Positions 25,832-34,412 of a DNA stretch of 64,000 nt are shown in pieces. The translations under genes and the position numbers were made by a program. The stretch covers positions 221,161 to 285,160 of the forward strand of contig CAZKRM010000001.1 in NCBI GenBank assembly GCA_964555285.1, written 5' to 3'. The stretch comes from JBBIQV01 sp964555285 (lineage in GTDB: Bacteria > Nitrospirota > Nitrospiria > Nitrospirales > Nitrospiraceae). Each line of letters opens with the position of its first letter. The stretch's first letter is position 1. Under the pieces are notes generated by a model, which was not told the DNA's origin, made no database searches, and saw only the letters and a list, made by a program, of their open reading frames with translations.

Positions 25832-27466
25832 ATGGCAAAGCAACTCATGTACGGTGACACGGCGCGAGCGGCCATCCTGAGAGGGGTGAACCAGCTCGCC
25901 GACGCCGTGAAAGCGACGCTCGGTCCAAAGGGCCGGAACGCGATTCTCGATAAGAAGTTCGGTGCGCCGACGATCACCAAGGACGGCGTGACTGTGGCGA
26001 AGGAAGTCGAGCTCAAGAATCCCTACGAGAACATGGGCGCCCAACTGGTCCGTGAAGTCGCCAGCAAAACCAGCGACATCGCCGGTGACGGCACCACGAC
26101 CGCGACGGTGCTCGCGCAAGCCATTTATCGCGAAGGCGCAAAGAACATCACCGCCGGCGCCAACCCGATGGAAATCAAACGGGGTATCGATAAGGCCGTC
26201 GAAGTGGTGGTCGCCGAGCTGAAGAAACTGAGCAAGCCCTGCCAGAACAAGACCGAGATTTCTCAGGTCGGGACGATTTCTGCGAACAACGACAAAACCA
26301 TCGGCGACCTCATCGCCGAGGCGATGGAGAAGGTCGGCAAGGACGGCGTCATCACAGTCGAAGAAGCCAAGTCCATGACCACCTCGTTGGACGTGGTCGA
26401 AGGCATGCAGTTCGATCGCGGCTATATCTCCCCCTACTTCGTCACGAACGCGGAACGGATGGAAGCCGTCATGGACGAGCCGCTCATTCTGATCAACGAG
26501 AAGAAGATCAGCAGCATGAAGGACCTGCTCCCGATCCTCGAGCAGGTCGCCAAGATGGGCAAGCCGCTCGTGATCCTCTCCGAGGAAGTGGAAGGCGAAG
26601 CCTTGGCAACCCTGGTGGTGAATAAGCTGCGCGGCACGCTCAACGTGGCGGCCATCAAGGCCCCAGGCTTTGGCGATCGCCGGAAGGCCATGCTGGAGGA
26701 CATTGCGATCCTCACCGGCGGCCAGGTGATTTCTGAAGACCTCGGCATCAAGCTCGAAAACGTGAAGCTCACCGACCTTGGCCGCGCCAAGCGCATCACG
26801 ATCGATAAGGACAACACCACGATCGTGGAAGGCCACGGCGATCCGAAAAAGATCGAGGGCCGCGTGAAGCAGATCAAGGCGCAGATCGACGAAACCACCT
26901 CCGACTATGATCGCGAGAAGCTCCAAGAGCGGCTCGCCAAGATCGTCGGTGGCGTGGCGGTCATCAACGTGGGCGCCGCGACCGAGACCGAAATGAAGGA
27001 AAAGAAAGCGCGCGTCGAGGATGCGCTGCACGCGACGAAAGCCGCCGTCGAAGAGGGCATCGTCCCCGGCGGTGGAACCGCCTACCTGCGCTGCATCTCG
27101 GCGCTGGATTCGGTGAAGTTGGTCCCTGAGCAACAGGTTGGGGTCAGCATCGTCCGTCGAGCCCTGGAAGAGCCGATCCGCCAGATCGCGGCCAACGCCG
27201 GCGCGGAAGGCTCCGTGATCGTCGAGAAGGTCCGGCAGGACAAGAACCCAGCGGCTGGGTTCAATGCGGCCACCGAAGAGTATGTGGACATGCTCAAGGC
27301 CGGCATCATCGACCCGACCAAGGTGTCGCGCTGCGCATTACAGAATGCCGCCAGCGTTGCGGCGCTGATGCTCACAACCGAGGTGATGATTACCGAACTG
27401 CCGGAAGAGAAGAAAGAACCGGTCGGTGGTGGCGGTCACAACCACGGGATGGAAGGGATGTACTAA
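25832..27466 (+). CDS. groEL: Chaperonin GroEL
   Basis: A 544-residue 60-kDa chaperonin. Motifs are KATLGPKGRNAILDKKFGAP, GDGTTTATVLAQAI, and GIVPGGGTAYLR near residue 415. Instead of the usual GGM repeats the C-terminus is GGGGHNHGMEGMY, a histidine-containing tail. The start at ATG 25832 follows GGGAGG. A strong terminator lies 40 bases after the stop. Confidence 0.98.
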   Translation: MAKQLMYGDTARAAILRGVNQLADAVKATLGPKGRNAILDKKFGAPTITKDGVTVAKEVELKNPYENMGAQLVREVASKTSDIAGDGTTTATVLAQAIYREGAKNITAGANPMEIKRGIDKAVEVVVAELKKLSKPCQNKTEISQVGTISANNDKTIGDLIAEAMEKVGKDGVITVEEAKSMTTSLDVVEGMQFDRGYISPYFVTNAERMEAVMDEPLILINEKKISSMKDLLPILEQVAKMGKPLVILSEEVEGEALATLVVNKLRGTLNVAAIKAPGFGDRRKAMLEDIAILTGGQVISEDLGIKLENVKLTDLGRAKRITIDKDNTTIVEGHGDPKKIEGRVKQIKAQIDETTSDYDREKLQERLAKIVGGVAVINVGAATETEMKEKKARVEDALHATKAAVEEGIVPGGGTAYLRCISALDSVKLVPEQQVGVSIVRRALEEPIRQIAANAGAEGSVIVEKVRQDKNPAAGFNAATEEYVDMLKAGIIDPTKVSRCALQNAASVAALMLTTEVMITELPEEKKEPVGGGGHNHGMEGMY

Positions 27467-27504
27467 CGAAGAGCTGATAGCATATAGCTGTTGGAAATCA
27501 GTGA

Positions 27505-27541
27505 AGGGCCCGGCGGGAAACCGTCGGGCCCTGTGCTTTTT
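27505..27541 (+). terminator. Intrinsic terminator of groESL
   Basis: A GC-rich hairpin (AGGGCCCGGCGG, GAAA loop, then CCGTCGGGCCCT) is followed by GTGCTTTTT. It also ends against the 3' end of the convergent glnE-like gene. Confidence 0.9.
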
Positions 27542-29301
27542 CAGCGCGTCGAGCGGCGTCTGCGTGCAGACCGCATCGCCCGCAGCGTGGCTTTCAGGAG
27601 CGTGGAGCGGGCAGGGGTGTGAAACAGGTTCCGAAAGGCGTTGTGGACCAGCGTCGTATGTCGCGCATGCTCGGCCCGAAATCGTTGAAGGGCCGCCTCG
27701 CGATCCGCCGGGCCATAGCCCATGCGAACTGCGCAGCGCTGCAATTCCTCCTCCGTCTCCGGGAGCGCATGGGTCTGGAGATCGTGCACCATTTGGAGTT
27801 TGTGTTCGACGTCGCGGAGAAACAGATAAGCCGCCTCCAACGACGCCCGTTGCTTGGCTGACAGCAGCCGATTCCGTTGAAACCGAGCCAAGGCACCACG
27901 TGTACGACGATCCACAATGCCCGGCACTCGTTTCCCCGCGATCACTTGGATCGTCTGCGCCAGAAACTCGATTTCGCGAATTCCGCCCACGCCGAGCTTC
28001 ACGTTCCGCCGTTCATGTCCGCGACCGGTCATCTTGTCGTCGATCATGTCTTTGACGGCACGGACCTCCCGCACCACTGATCGCGCCGCATCGGGATCCA
28101 TCTGCTTCCCGGCCGCATCGAAGATGAACGGTTTGACCGCCCGCAGGAACGCCCGCCCGACGTCGGCCGATCCCGCCACCGGCCAGGCCTTGAGCAGCGC
28201 CAGCCGCTCCCACACCTGCCCCCGCGTCCGGTAATAGTTGGCATATTCCTCGATGGAACGCGCCAGGCGACCGACAGACCCTTCCGCCCGGAGTCGTAGA
28301 TCGACGCGATAGACGTACCCTTCCGGCGTTTGGTCGGCCAGGGCGAGCGTCAGTCGCCTGGCTAGGAGTTCAAAGTACTCCTCGTTGGAGAGGCTCTCGT
28401 GTGTTCGCTCTCGTACTTCCGACAGGCCACGTTCCGGAGCTCTCGTTTCACCCTCGTCCGACTCGTATACATAGATGAGATCCACGTCCGAGCTGTAGTT
28501 CAGTTCATGCCCCCCCAGCTTCCCCATGCCGATCACCGCAAAACCGGTCTCGACCCATCGGCCTTGACGATTCCGATGCATCGGCACGCCGTAGCGTTGC
28601 CGGAGATCCGCGTCGACGATCTCATAGGCGGCGTGGATCAACACCGATGCCAAATCCGACAGCGTGCCGGTAGTTTCCGGCACATCGGCTAACCGGAGCA
28701 GGTCTCTCACGCCGATTCGTAACATCTCCCGGCGCCTGAACCGGCGCAGCACGTCGAGCTTCAGCTCCGTCGTGGTGAGGTTCGTTAAGCTGCGGCGCAA
28801 GCTCTTTTCGAGTCCCGCGCGCGTGGACCGCTTCGACAGCACCTCCTGCTCTGCCAGCCAATAGAGCAACGTGGAGTCCCGAATCAGCGTCACAGCCAGC
28901 GAGTCGCTGTTGCCGACGATGGCGCAGAGCAGATGCAGCATGCGGGGCGACGATCGGAGGTACTCGAACAAGGCGGAGCGGTTGACTCCCGTGGACAGGA
29001 GCCGCTCCCAATGGTTCAACGCTTGATCGGGATCGGCCGTCTGCGCCACCGCCTCCAACATCGGTCTGAGGATATCCGCCAGTCGGCGCCGCGTGTGCGG
29101 CTCGCCGGCCATGGCCTGGATATTGGTATCGGCCTGTGCGCTGTCGCGAATACCGTACGGGGTGAGGAGACCCGCCACCTGCGCCGCATCGAGCCCCGAC
29201 GCGAGCAGGAGCGGAGCGGGATCAGGCCGAGTCGGTGCGGAGCGCGCATGCCGCGCCCGGAACTGTGTCTGTCGGCGCGTCACGCCGGCACGGATGGTCA
29301 T
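27541..29301 (-). CDS. GlnE-like adenylyltransferase, single-domain form 1
   Basis: A 586-residue protein. The GlnE-type nucleotidyltransferase motif GMGKLGGHELNYSSDVDL is at about 258-275, with acidic residues D272 and D274, preceded by the GlnE N-terminal helical region and followed by the GlnD PII-uridylyltransferase-type domain. Canonical GlnE (about 950 residues) has two such halves, one adenylylating and one deadenylylating glutamine synthetase; this gene has one. The other half is apparently the divergent gene at 29371. It probably modifies the tyrosine of GlnA encoded further on. The start at ATG 29301 lies just after a -10 box, so the transcript may be leaderless. Confidence 0.85.
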   Translation of the reverse strand: MTIRAGVTRRQTQFRARHARSAPTRPDPAPLLLASGLDAAQVAGLLTPYGIRDSAQADTNIQAMAGEPHTRRRLADILRPMLEAVAQTADPDQALNHWERLLSTGVNRSALFEYLRSSPRMLHLLCAIVGNSDSLAVTLIRDSTLLYWLAEQEVLSKRSTRAGLEKSLRRSLTNLTTTELKLDVLRRFRRREMLRIGVRDLLRLADVPETTGTLSDLASVLIHAAYEIVDADLRQRYGVPMHRNRQGRWVETGFAVIGMGKLGGHELNYSSDVDLIYVYESDEGETRAPERGLSEVRERTHESLSNEEYFELLARRLTLALADQTPEGYVYRVDLRLRAEGSVGRLARSIEEYANYYRTRGQVWERLALLKAWPVAGSADVGRAFLRAVKPFIFDAAGKQMDPDAARSVVREVRAVKDMIDDKMTGRGHERRNVKLGVGGIREIEFLAQTIQVIAGKRVPGIVDRRTRGALARFQRNRLLSAKQRASLEAAYLFLRDVEHKLQMVHDLQTHALPETEEELQRCAVRMGYGPADREAALQRFRAEHARHTTLVHNAFRNLFHTPARSTLLKATLRAMRSARRRRSTR

Positions 29302-29309
29302 GGCGAGGC

Positions 29310-29338
29310 ATTATACTGAGGCCTGTCACCGCGCACAA
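29310..29338 (-). promoter_or_regulatory. Promoter of the minus-strand glnE-like gene
   Basis: TTGTGC (29333-29338), 17 bases, TATAAT (29310-29315). The start codon begins eight bases after the -10 box. Confidence 0.65.
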
Positions 29339-29354
29339 CGAACAGCCGTTCGAG

Positions 29355-29360
29355 TATACT
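29355..29360 (+). promoter_or_regulatory. -10 box of the plus-strand GlnE-like gene
   Basis: TATACT ends ten bases before the ATG at 29371, which also implies a very short or absent leader. No good -35 box is seen. Confidence 0.45.
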
Positions 29361-29370
29361 GCCTCCACCG

Positions 29371-31641
29371 ATGAGCGAGCCGCGCCCAATCAGGAATCAC
29401 CTGCTCGATCGACTCACGCCGCTCTGCCGAGAGGTCGAAGCGGACATCCTTCGCGATTTCGTGTCGCGGATGGACCTGGATTACTTTGAGCGTTTCACGC
29501 CCGAGGAGATCGCGCAGCACATTGAGTTGGCCGACCGACTCGACCTCGACCACCCATGCCAACTCTTGGTGATGCAGCGGCCGGACCGTCGCATCGACAT
29601 CGTCGTCGTCGCCTACGACTACTTCTCCGAATTCGCAACGATCTGCGGCCTGCTCTCGGCATTTGGCCTGAACATTGAGGAAGGACAAATCTACACCTTT
29701 GCCGATGCGGTCCCCTCGGAACGCGCCGCGACCGGACGGCCGCCGCGTGCCAGGCCGAACACGCGAGCCGGGCTCAGCCGCAAGAAAATCGTGGATGTCT
29801 TCAGCGTTCAACCCGTCGCCGGCACGACCTTCACAACGATCGACCGGCAGCGGTTGGACCGGGAACTGACCCGCATGATTCAGTTGCTCGACACGGGACA
29901 GTTCGAGGAGGCCCGCCAGCAGGTCAATCGGCATTTGATCGAACGCTTAGGGAAACAACGCGCGTCGTTCAGCGGCCTGCTTCACACCGTCCAGATCGCG
30001 TTCGACAACAGCCGGTCCCCCACCGACACGATCATGGACATCCGCTCCGACGATACCCCCGCCTTCCTCTATGCCTTTGCCAACGCGCTGGCCATGCGCA
30101 ACGTCTATATCACCAAAGCGCAGTTTGAGAACATCGGCGCCAAACTGCACGATCGCTTCTTCGTGCGGAACCGCTACGGCCAGAAGCTGGTGGATCCCAA
30201 AGACCAGCAGCAGCTTCGACTCACCGCCGTGCTCATCAAGCAATTCACCCATGCGTTGACGTGGGCACCCGATCCTGCCAAGGCCCTTGAAGCCTTCGAC
30301 CAATTCCTCGATCTGATCGTCGACGACCCAAAGGCCTCGCACGCCAAGCAGGCCCTCGACTTCATCAGCGACAAGAAGTCGTTCCCTTTGCTGGCACGCT
30401 TGCTCGGCGCAAGCGATTTTCTCTGGGAGGATTTTCTCCGGCGCCAGCATGGCAATCTGTTACCCATGCTCCACGGCTTTCGCGATGCGCTGCTCATCAA
30501 ACCGCAAGCGACGCTACGAAAAGAGTTGGATCGCGTCGTAAGCAAAGGGAAGACCGACGAGGCCAAGAAGGCCGCGCTCAATCGGTTCAAAGACCGGGAA
30601 CTCTTCCGCATTGACATGAAGCACATCCTCGACCCTGCGACGAGTCTTGCGGACTTTTCGTTCGCGCTGACGGAGCTTGCCGAAGTCATCATGGCCCGCA
30701 GCGTCCTGGACTGCCAGGCCGCGCTGGAGCGCCAGTATGGGCCGCCACGCCTGGCCGATCGCCGGTCCTGTCCCTTCACTGTCCTGGGCCTCGGCAAATT
30801 CGGAGGGAGAGAGCTGGGCTATGCCTCGGACATCGAAGTACTGTTTGTCTATGGCGGCTCCGGCCGGACCGGTGGACGACACGGGATTGACAACAGTGAG
30901 TATTTCGAGCGACTGGCGCAGATGCTCCTCCAGTGGATCGAAGCCAAGCAGGAGGGCATCTTCCACCTCGACGTCCGACTACGGCCTCACGGCGGGAAGG
31001 GATCGCTGGCCAATGCGCTGGACGAAATCCGTGAGTATTACAGCCCCTCCGGGCTCAGTGCGCCGTTCGAGCGCCAGGCCCTGATCAAGTTGCGGCATGC
31101 TGCAGGAGACGAGACGCTCGGACGACACGTAGAGGAACACCGGGACGCCTATGTGTATAGCGGAGCACCGTGGGACCTGGCGACAGCGCTGGACCTCCGA
31201 CGCCAACAGCTCACACAGTTGCTGGAGCGTGGAACCATCAACTTAAAGTACAGCCCTGGTGGCTTGATCGATCTCGAATATGCCGTGCAATATCTACAGT
31301 TGATGCACGGCCATGCACATCGATCGCTGCGAACCCCGAACACCCTTCAAGCGCTGGCCGCGTTGGTCGAAGCGGGAATTCTGCCCCGATCAGCCGGGGA
31401 CGATCTCCGCACGGCCTATCTGTTTATCCGGATGCTGATCGATGGATTACGGATGGTGCGAGGGCATGCGAAAGATTTGGTGCTGCCGTCAACGGACTCG
31501 GATGAATTCATCTTCCTGGCGAGGCGGGTCGGCTACAGCACCGAGGATTGGCAGACCGGCGCGCGGCATTTGCAATCGGACATCGAACACCACATGACAA
31601 CGACCGCCCGGTTTTTCCACGACCGGTTCGGCGCGCTGTAA
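29371..31641 (+). CDS. ACT-ACT-GlnE-like nucleotidyltransferase, form 2
   Basis: A 756-residue protein. Two ACT-like modules (about residues 73-110 and 225-268) resemble the regulatory domains of GlnD. The GlnE-type catalytic signature GLGKFGGRELGYASDIEV is at 472-490, with the second acidic residue changed from Asp to Glu compared with SDVDL in form 1. GlnE C-terminal helices follow. It combines GlnD-like sensing domains with a GlnE-like catalytic half, so it may adenylylate or deadenylylate glutamine synthetase in response to glutamine. It diverges from form 1 with 69 bp between the starts. Confidence 0.82.
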   Translation: MSEPRPIRNHLLDRLTPLCREVEADILRDFVSRMDLDYFERFTPEEIAQHIELADRLDLDHPCQLLVMQRPDRRIDIVVVAYDYFSEFATICGLLSAFGLNIEEGQIYTFADAVPSERAATGRPPRARPNTRAGLSRKKIVDVFSVQPVAGTTFTTIDRQRLDRELTRMIQLLDTGQFEEARQQVNRHLIERLGKQRASFSGLLHTVQIAFDNSRSPTDTIMDIRSDDTPAFLYAFANALAMRNVYITKAQFENIGAKLHDRFFVRNRYGQKLVDPKDQQQLRLTAVLIKQFTHALTWAPDPAKALEAFDQFLDLIVDDPKASHAKQALDFISDKKSFPLLARLLGASDFLWEDFLRRQHGNLLPMLHGFRDALLIKPQATLRKELDRVVSKGKTDEAKKAALNRFKDRELFRIDMKHILDPATSLADFSFALTELAEVIMARSVLDCQAALERQYGPPRLADRRSCPFTVLGLGKFGGRELGYASDIEVLFVYGGSGRTGGRHGIDNSEYFERLAQMLLQWIEAKQEGIFHLDVRLRPHGGKGSLANALDEIREYYSPSGLSAPFERQALIKLRHAAGDETLGRHVEEHRDAYVYSGAPWDLATALDLRRQQLTQLLERGTINLKYSPGGLIDLEYAVQYLQLMHGHAHRSLRTPNTLQALAALVEAGILPRSAGDDLRTAYLFIRMLIDGLRMVRGHAKDLVLPSTDSDEFIFLARRVGYSTEDWQTGARHLQSDIEHHMTTTARFFHDRFGAL

Positions 31642-31659
31642 CGACGGCGCGTGGCCCCC

Positions 31660-32112
31660 TCAGCCCTCTCCCCATCCAGTGACATCGCCATACGCCCTCA
31701 GCAAATCCGACACCGACAGCACGCCGATGATCGTCCCGTCTTCGGTCACCGGCAGGTGACGAATGCCGTGTTGTTTCATCAATGCAATGGCGGACGTGAG
31801 CGGCTCGCTGTCCTCGATCGTCACGACTGACTTGCTCATGCAAGCCGTCACCGTCGTCGTGTTGGGATCGAGCCCGCGCGACACGGCCTTGCGGCTCAGG
31901 TCCGTGTCGGTGATGATCCCGATGTAGCGCGAGCCATCGTCCACCAAGAGCGAGCCGACCTTCCACTTCTGAAGAAGCCGCCCCGCCTCCTTGATCGTGG
32001 CCGCTCGATGGACGCTCCGCACATCGTGGCACATATAGTCAGCCACCTTCATGTGTTCCAACGCGCGACCGTCGAGCGCCCCGTGACGCGTCGCGAGCAC
32101 ATCACGCTTCAC
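31660..32112 (-). CDS. Tandem CBS-domain protein
   Basis: 150 residues: a short N-terminal stretch, then two CBS domains (about 20-77 and 87-143) with the typical VGSLLVDDGSRYIGIITDTDL and HLPVTEDGTIIGVLSVSDLL. Stand-alone CBS pairs bind adenine nucleotides and act as energy sensors; the target is unknown. The GTG at 32112 overlaps the stop of a 38-residue ORF as GTGA, indicating coupling. Confidence 0.88.
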   Translation of the reverse strand: MKRDVLATRHGALDGRALEHMKVADYMCHDVRSVHRAATIKEAGRLLQKWKVGSLLVDDGSRYIGIITDTDLSRKAVSRGLDPNTTTVTACMSKSVVTIEDSEPLTSAIALMKQHGIRHLPVTEDGTIIGVLSVSDLLRAYGDVTGWGEG

Positions 32113-32225
32113 TTGGAGTTCAGAATGAATGGCTGGAACTTTTCCAACAGCTCGCGAAACCGCTCAATGTGTCGATTCACAAACACCCCTCGCGCAAATC
32201 CGGCCTTCACTTTCTTGGACATCAT
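32109..32225 (-). CDS. 38-residue small basic protein coupled to the CBS gene
   Basis: Starting at ATG 32225, the frame encodes MMSKKVKAGFARGVFVNRHI and then RFRELLEKFQPFILNSK. AAGGAG lies seven bases upstream, and its TGA overlaps the CBS gene's GTG, which supports real translation. The sequence is basic with an amphipathic helix; no family is recognised. Confidence 0.55.
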   Translation of the reverse strand: MMSKKVKAGFARGVFVNRHIERFRELLEKFQPFILNSK

Positions 32226-32291
32226 TCCACACTCCTTGATCGTACGCAGAGGATAGCGCATCAGGTACAGGCGCTCAAGAGGAAGGGAGGT

Positions 32292-32384
32292 GGGGTGTCT
32301 CAGTGACCCTTTATGCTCGCAGAACGCGCACGATAAAACTGTGCTCGTCCGATGCGCGCAGTCGAAGGGTCACTGAGACACCCC
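32292..32384 (-). repeat. Composite palindrome, copy 7 (inverted orientation)
   Basis: Arms 32292-32311 and 32365-32384 are perfect 20-base complements. The core is on the minus strand: CTGCGCGCATCGGACGAGCA, then CGTGCGCGTTCTGCGAGCA. It is the only full copy in this orientation. Confidence 0.9.
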
Positions 32385-32489
32385 TTGAAGACAACGCAGG
32401 AACGAGCGGAATTAGGAACACAGAAGCGGGTGGGCAACCGAGGAGAAACGAGGGACAGATTCAGACCCAGAGTGACGAAGATGCTCCGA

Positions 32490-32714
32490 TCAGTGCGGCC
32501 GATGATAGGCCACCAAGTACTCCGGTCCCATGCGCCGCAACAACACGTGCCCCGCGCGGCTCAACCGGTCGACGGCGGCAAACATTTGAGCCCAACTCAG
32601 CCCGGATTGGGACGATAGCTCCTCAATGGTCAGGGGACCCCTCCTTTTTAACTCCGCGACAAGCTTCTCGTCCGTCAACAGCGACAGGTTGGGGAAATTG
32701 AGGGTGGCATTCAT
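32490..32714 (-). CDS. Small winged-helix protein
   Basis: A 74-residue predicted winged helix: TDEKLVAELKRRGPLTIEEL, then a recognition helix (SWAQMFAAVDRLSRAGHV) and a wing ending EYLVAYHR. The start at ATG 32714 follows GGAGGT by four bases. It is a paralogue of the small gene at 37123-37323 between two amt genes (shared WAQ..AVDRL.R.G.V pattern). It lies downstream of the octaheme cytochrome gene and may be a local regulator or a DNA-binding accessory. Confidence 0.75.
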   Translation of the reverse strand: MNATLNFPNLSLLTDEKLVAELKRRGPLTIEELSSQSGLSWAQMFAAVDRLSRAGHVLLRRMGPEYLVAYHRPH

Positions 32715-32738
32715 GGTGACCTCCATCCGTAGCGGCGA

Positions 32739-32753
32739 GCGACATCGGTGCCA
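32739..32753 (-). promoter_or_regulatory. Candidate sigma-54 promoter
   Basis: TGGCACCGATGTCGC has the GG-N10-GC spacing of -24/-12 elements, though TTGC is TCGC. It lies 25 bases upstream of the winged-helix start. A single match of this kind could be chance. Confidence 0.3.
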
Positions 32754-32883
32754 AATCGAGGGCAGGATCTTTCTAAAACATAGCCTAATCCAAAAAGGAT
32801 AGGAGTCAAGGAATTCGAGGATAGGTGATTGTTCTCGCAGCAACGCCGCCTGCCTGTCTTCATATTTCTTCATTCTCTCCAAG

Positions 32884-32980
32884 CAGGGTGGCCTAGACTG
32901 CCCTTAGACTGCGCGCGTCCACCGAGCACCCTTCTGAGGGTGCGGGGTGCGCGAACATAAAGGGCGGCTAGGCCACCCTG
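32884..32980 (+). repeat. Composite palindrome, copy 8
   Basis: The outer arms CAGGGTGGCCTAGACTGCCC and GGGCGGCTAGGCCACCCTG pair with one bulge and one wobble. The inner hairpin is GCACCCTTCTGAGGGTGC. It lies four bases beyond the octaheme cytochrome stop. Confidence 0.88.
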
Positions 32981-32984
32981 CCCC

Positions 32985-34400
32985 TCATCCTCCGCCGCGC
33001 TTCCCCTGCATCTCCTTGTCGTAGAACTCCAACATTTGGGCGATCTCCTCTTTCGTCAACCCCTTCTCCACCCATCGGTGGCTTTCCTGTGCAAGGAGAT
33101 CCTTGGCGACTGCCGGCGAGAGCTCGCGCACCATCGGCAGGAACTTCGTATAGAAATGCTTGGCGACTTCATAGAAGCCTTGCCAATGGACAAAGTCGGG
33201 AGCCATTTTGGAGAGCCCGTGCCTAGCACGTCGGCCTTCATGGTGCCACAGCTCGTAGAACACCCATTCGATCTCTTCGTCGAACGGCGTCGGCGTGATC
33301 TTCCCGAGTTCCCTCAGCCGATCCATCGCCAGCTTCGCCGGCTTCCCGAATTTTTCATTATAGAGCGTCACGCCGCTGTCCATTTGCGTGAAGAACCGTT
33401 CCACAATCTCTGCGCTATGGCAGGAGGAACACACCTGCGTCATGGCCTTTCGTCGATCTTCGAAATTCTCCAGCCGCGTCGAGACCACCGGACGCAACGT
33501 CCAACTGATACGATCCCCCACGTCGTGCGTCACCTCCTGCGTGCCGGTCGCACTCATGTGGCAGGTCGCGCAGGTGGGAAAGAGATAATCCTTGCCGGGC
33601 AGCCACTTCTCTTTTGGTTGGCCGAGCTTCATCTTCTCTTTGTTCGCCGTGAACATCACGCCGTGTTTGCTCTCGTAATAGGCCTCGATCTGAGGATGAT
33701 CCGGTCCCATATGGCAACGCCCGCAGCTCTCCGGCTGCCGGGCTTGAGCGACAGAGAAGCTGTGCCGCGCATGACAAGCCGAACACGTGCCCTTGGACCC
33801 ATCCGGGTTCACCCTGCCGATTCCCGAGTTGGGCCACGTTGCCGGATGCAGCTTCCCCTTTTCCATGACCTTCACCACGCTTCCGTGACAGCCGGCACAT
33901 CCGGTGGTGCCCACCTCCGGTCCTTCAACCACATTGCCCAGGAAATTATCAAGCGAGCCGATGAATTGCGCCGCCTTCGCATGGTGGGACTTGCCGAATT
34001 CCTTGGCCTCCTTGTCGTGGCAGCGCATGCAATCTTTCGGCGTCACCAGCGTGGAGATCAGCGTACCTTCATGGTCATAGGCATCCGCGTCGTCCTTCTC
34101 GGCGCGGTGGCACTCCACACAACCAATGCCCTTGGGCGCATGGTTGCTGACCTTCCAGTCGTTGATGCCGCCGACCGCCACATCTTTGGCCGTATGGCAA
34201 TCGATGCACCGCTTGTTCTCAACGGAGATAAACGGTCGAATCCCACCGCCACGCCGCTCTTCGACCTGGATGTACCCGACCCCCGTCAGCGCGAGGAACA
34301 ACACCAGGCACAGCCCGCCGATCATGTACCGGGAAAAGTTGAGTTTCCCGTTCTGCGCGCGGCCTTCTTGTTCAGCCCGCTCTTCGCCAGGGTCTTGCAT
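32985..34400 (-). CDS. Membrane-anchored octaheme cytochrome c, HAO-like family
   Basis: 471 residues with one N-terminal membrane helix (about 25-44) and eight CxxCH haem sites, whose first cysteines are at 65, 94, 124, 168, 206, 226, 277 and 324. Spacing, together with CATCHMSATGTQEVTHDVGD, places it in the hydroxylamine oxidoreductase-like octaheme group. Whether the catalytic cross-linking tyrosine is present cannot be judged by eye. It follows cytochrome b and Rieske genes, so it may replace cytochrome c1 as the electron acceptor of a bc-type complex, as in anammox-type loci, rather than oxidise hydroxylamine. Confidence 0.88.
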   Translation of the reverse strand: MQDPGEERAEQEGRAQNGKLNFSRYMIGGLCLVLFLALTGVGYIQVEERRGGGIRPFISVENKRCIDCHTAKDVAVGGINDWKVSNHAPKGIGCVECHRAEKDDADAYDHEGTLISTLVTPKDCMRCHDKEAKEFGKSHHAKAAQFIGSLDNFLGNVVEGPEVGTTGCAGCHGSVVKVMEKGKLHPATWPNSGIGRVNPDGSKGTCSACHARHSFSVAQARQPESCGRCHMGPDHPQIEAYYESKHGVMFTANKEKMKLGQPKEKWLPGKDYLFPTCATCHMSATGTQEVTHDVGDRISWTLRPVVSTRLENFEDRRKAMTQVCSSCHSAEIVERFFTQMDSGVTLYNEKFGKPAKLAMDRLRELGKITPTPFDEEIEWVFYELWHHEGRRARHGLSKMAPDFVHWQGFYEVAKHFYTKFLPMVRELSPAVAKDLLAQESHRWVEKGLTKEEIAQMLEFYDKEMQGKRGGG

Positions 34401-34412
34401 AGATGCCTCCTT

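Noticed and set aside
25466..27466. One open frame running through groES into groEL as if a fusion
   Set aside because: groES is read in a different frame with its own GGAGGG site, and groEL has its own GGGAGG and ATG at 25832. The upstream extension is an open but meaningless frame.
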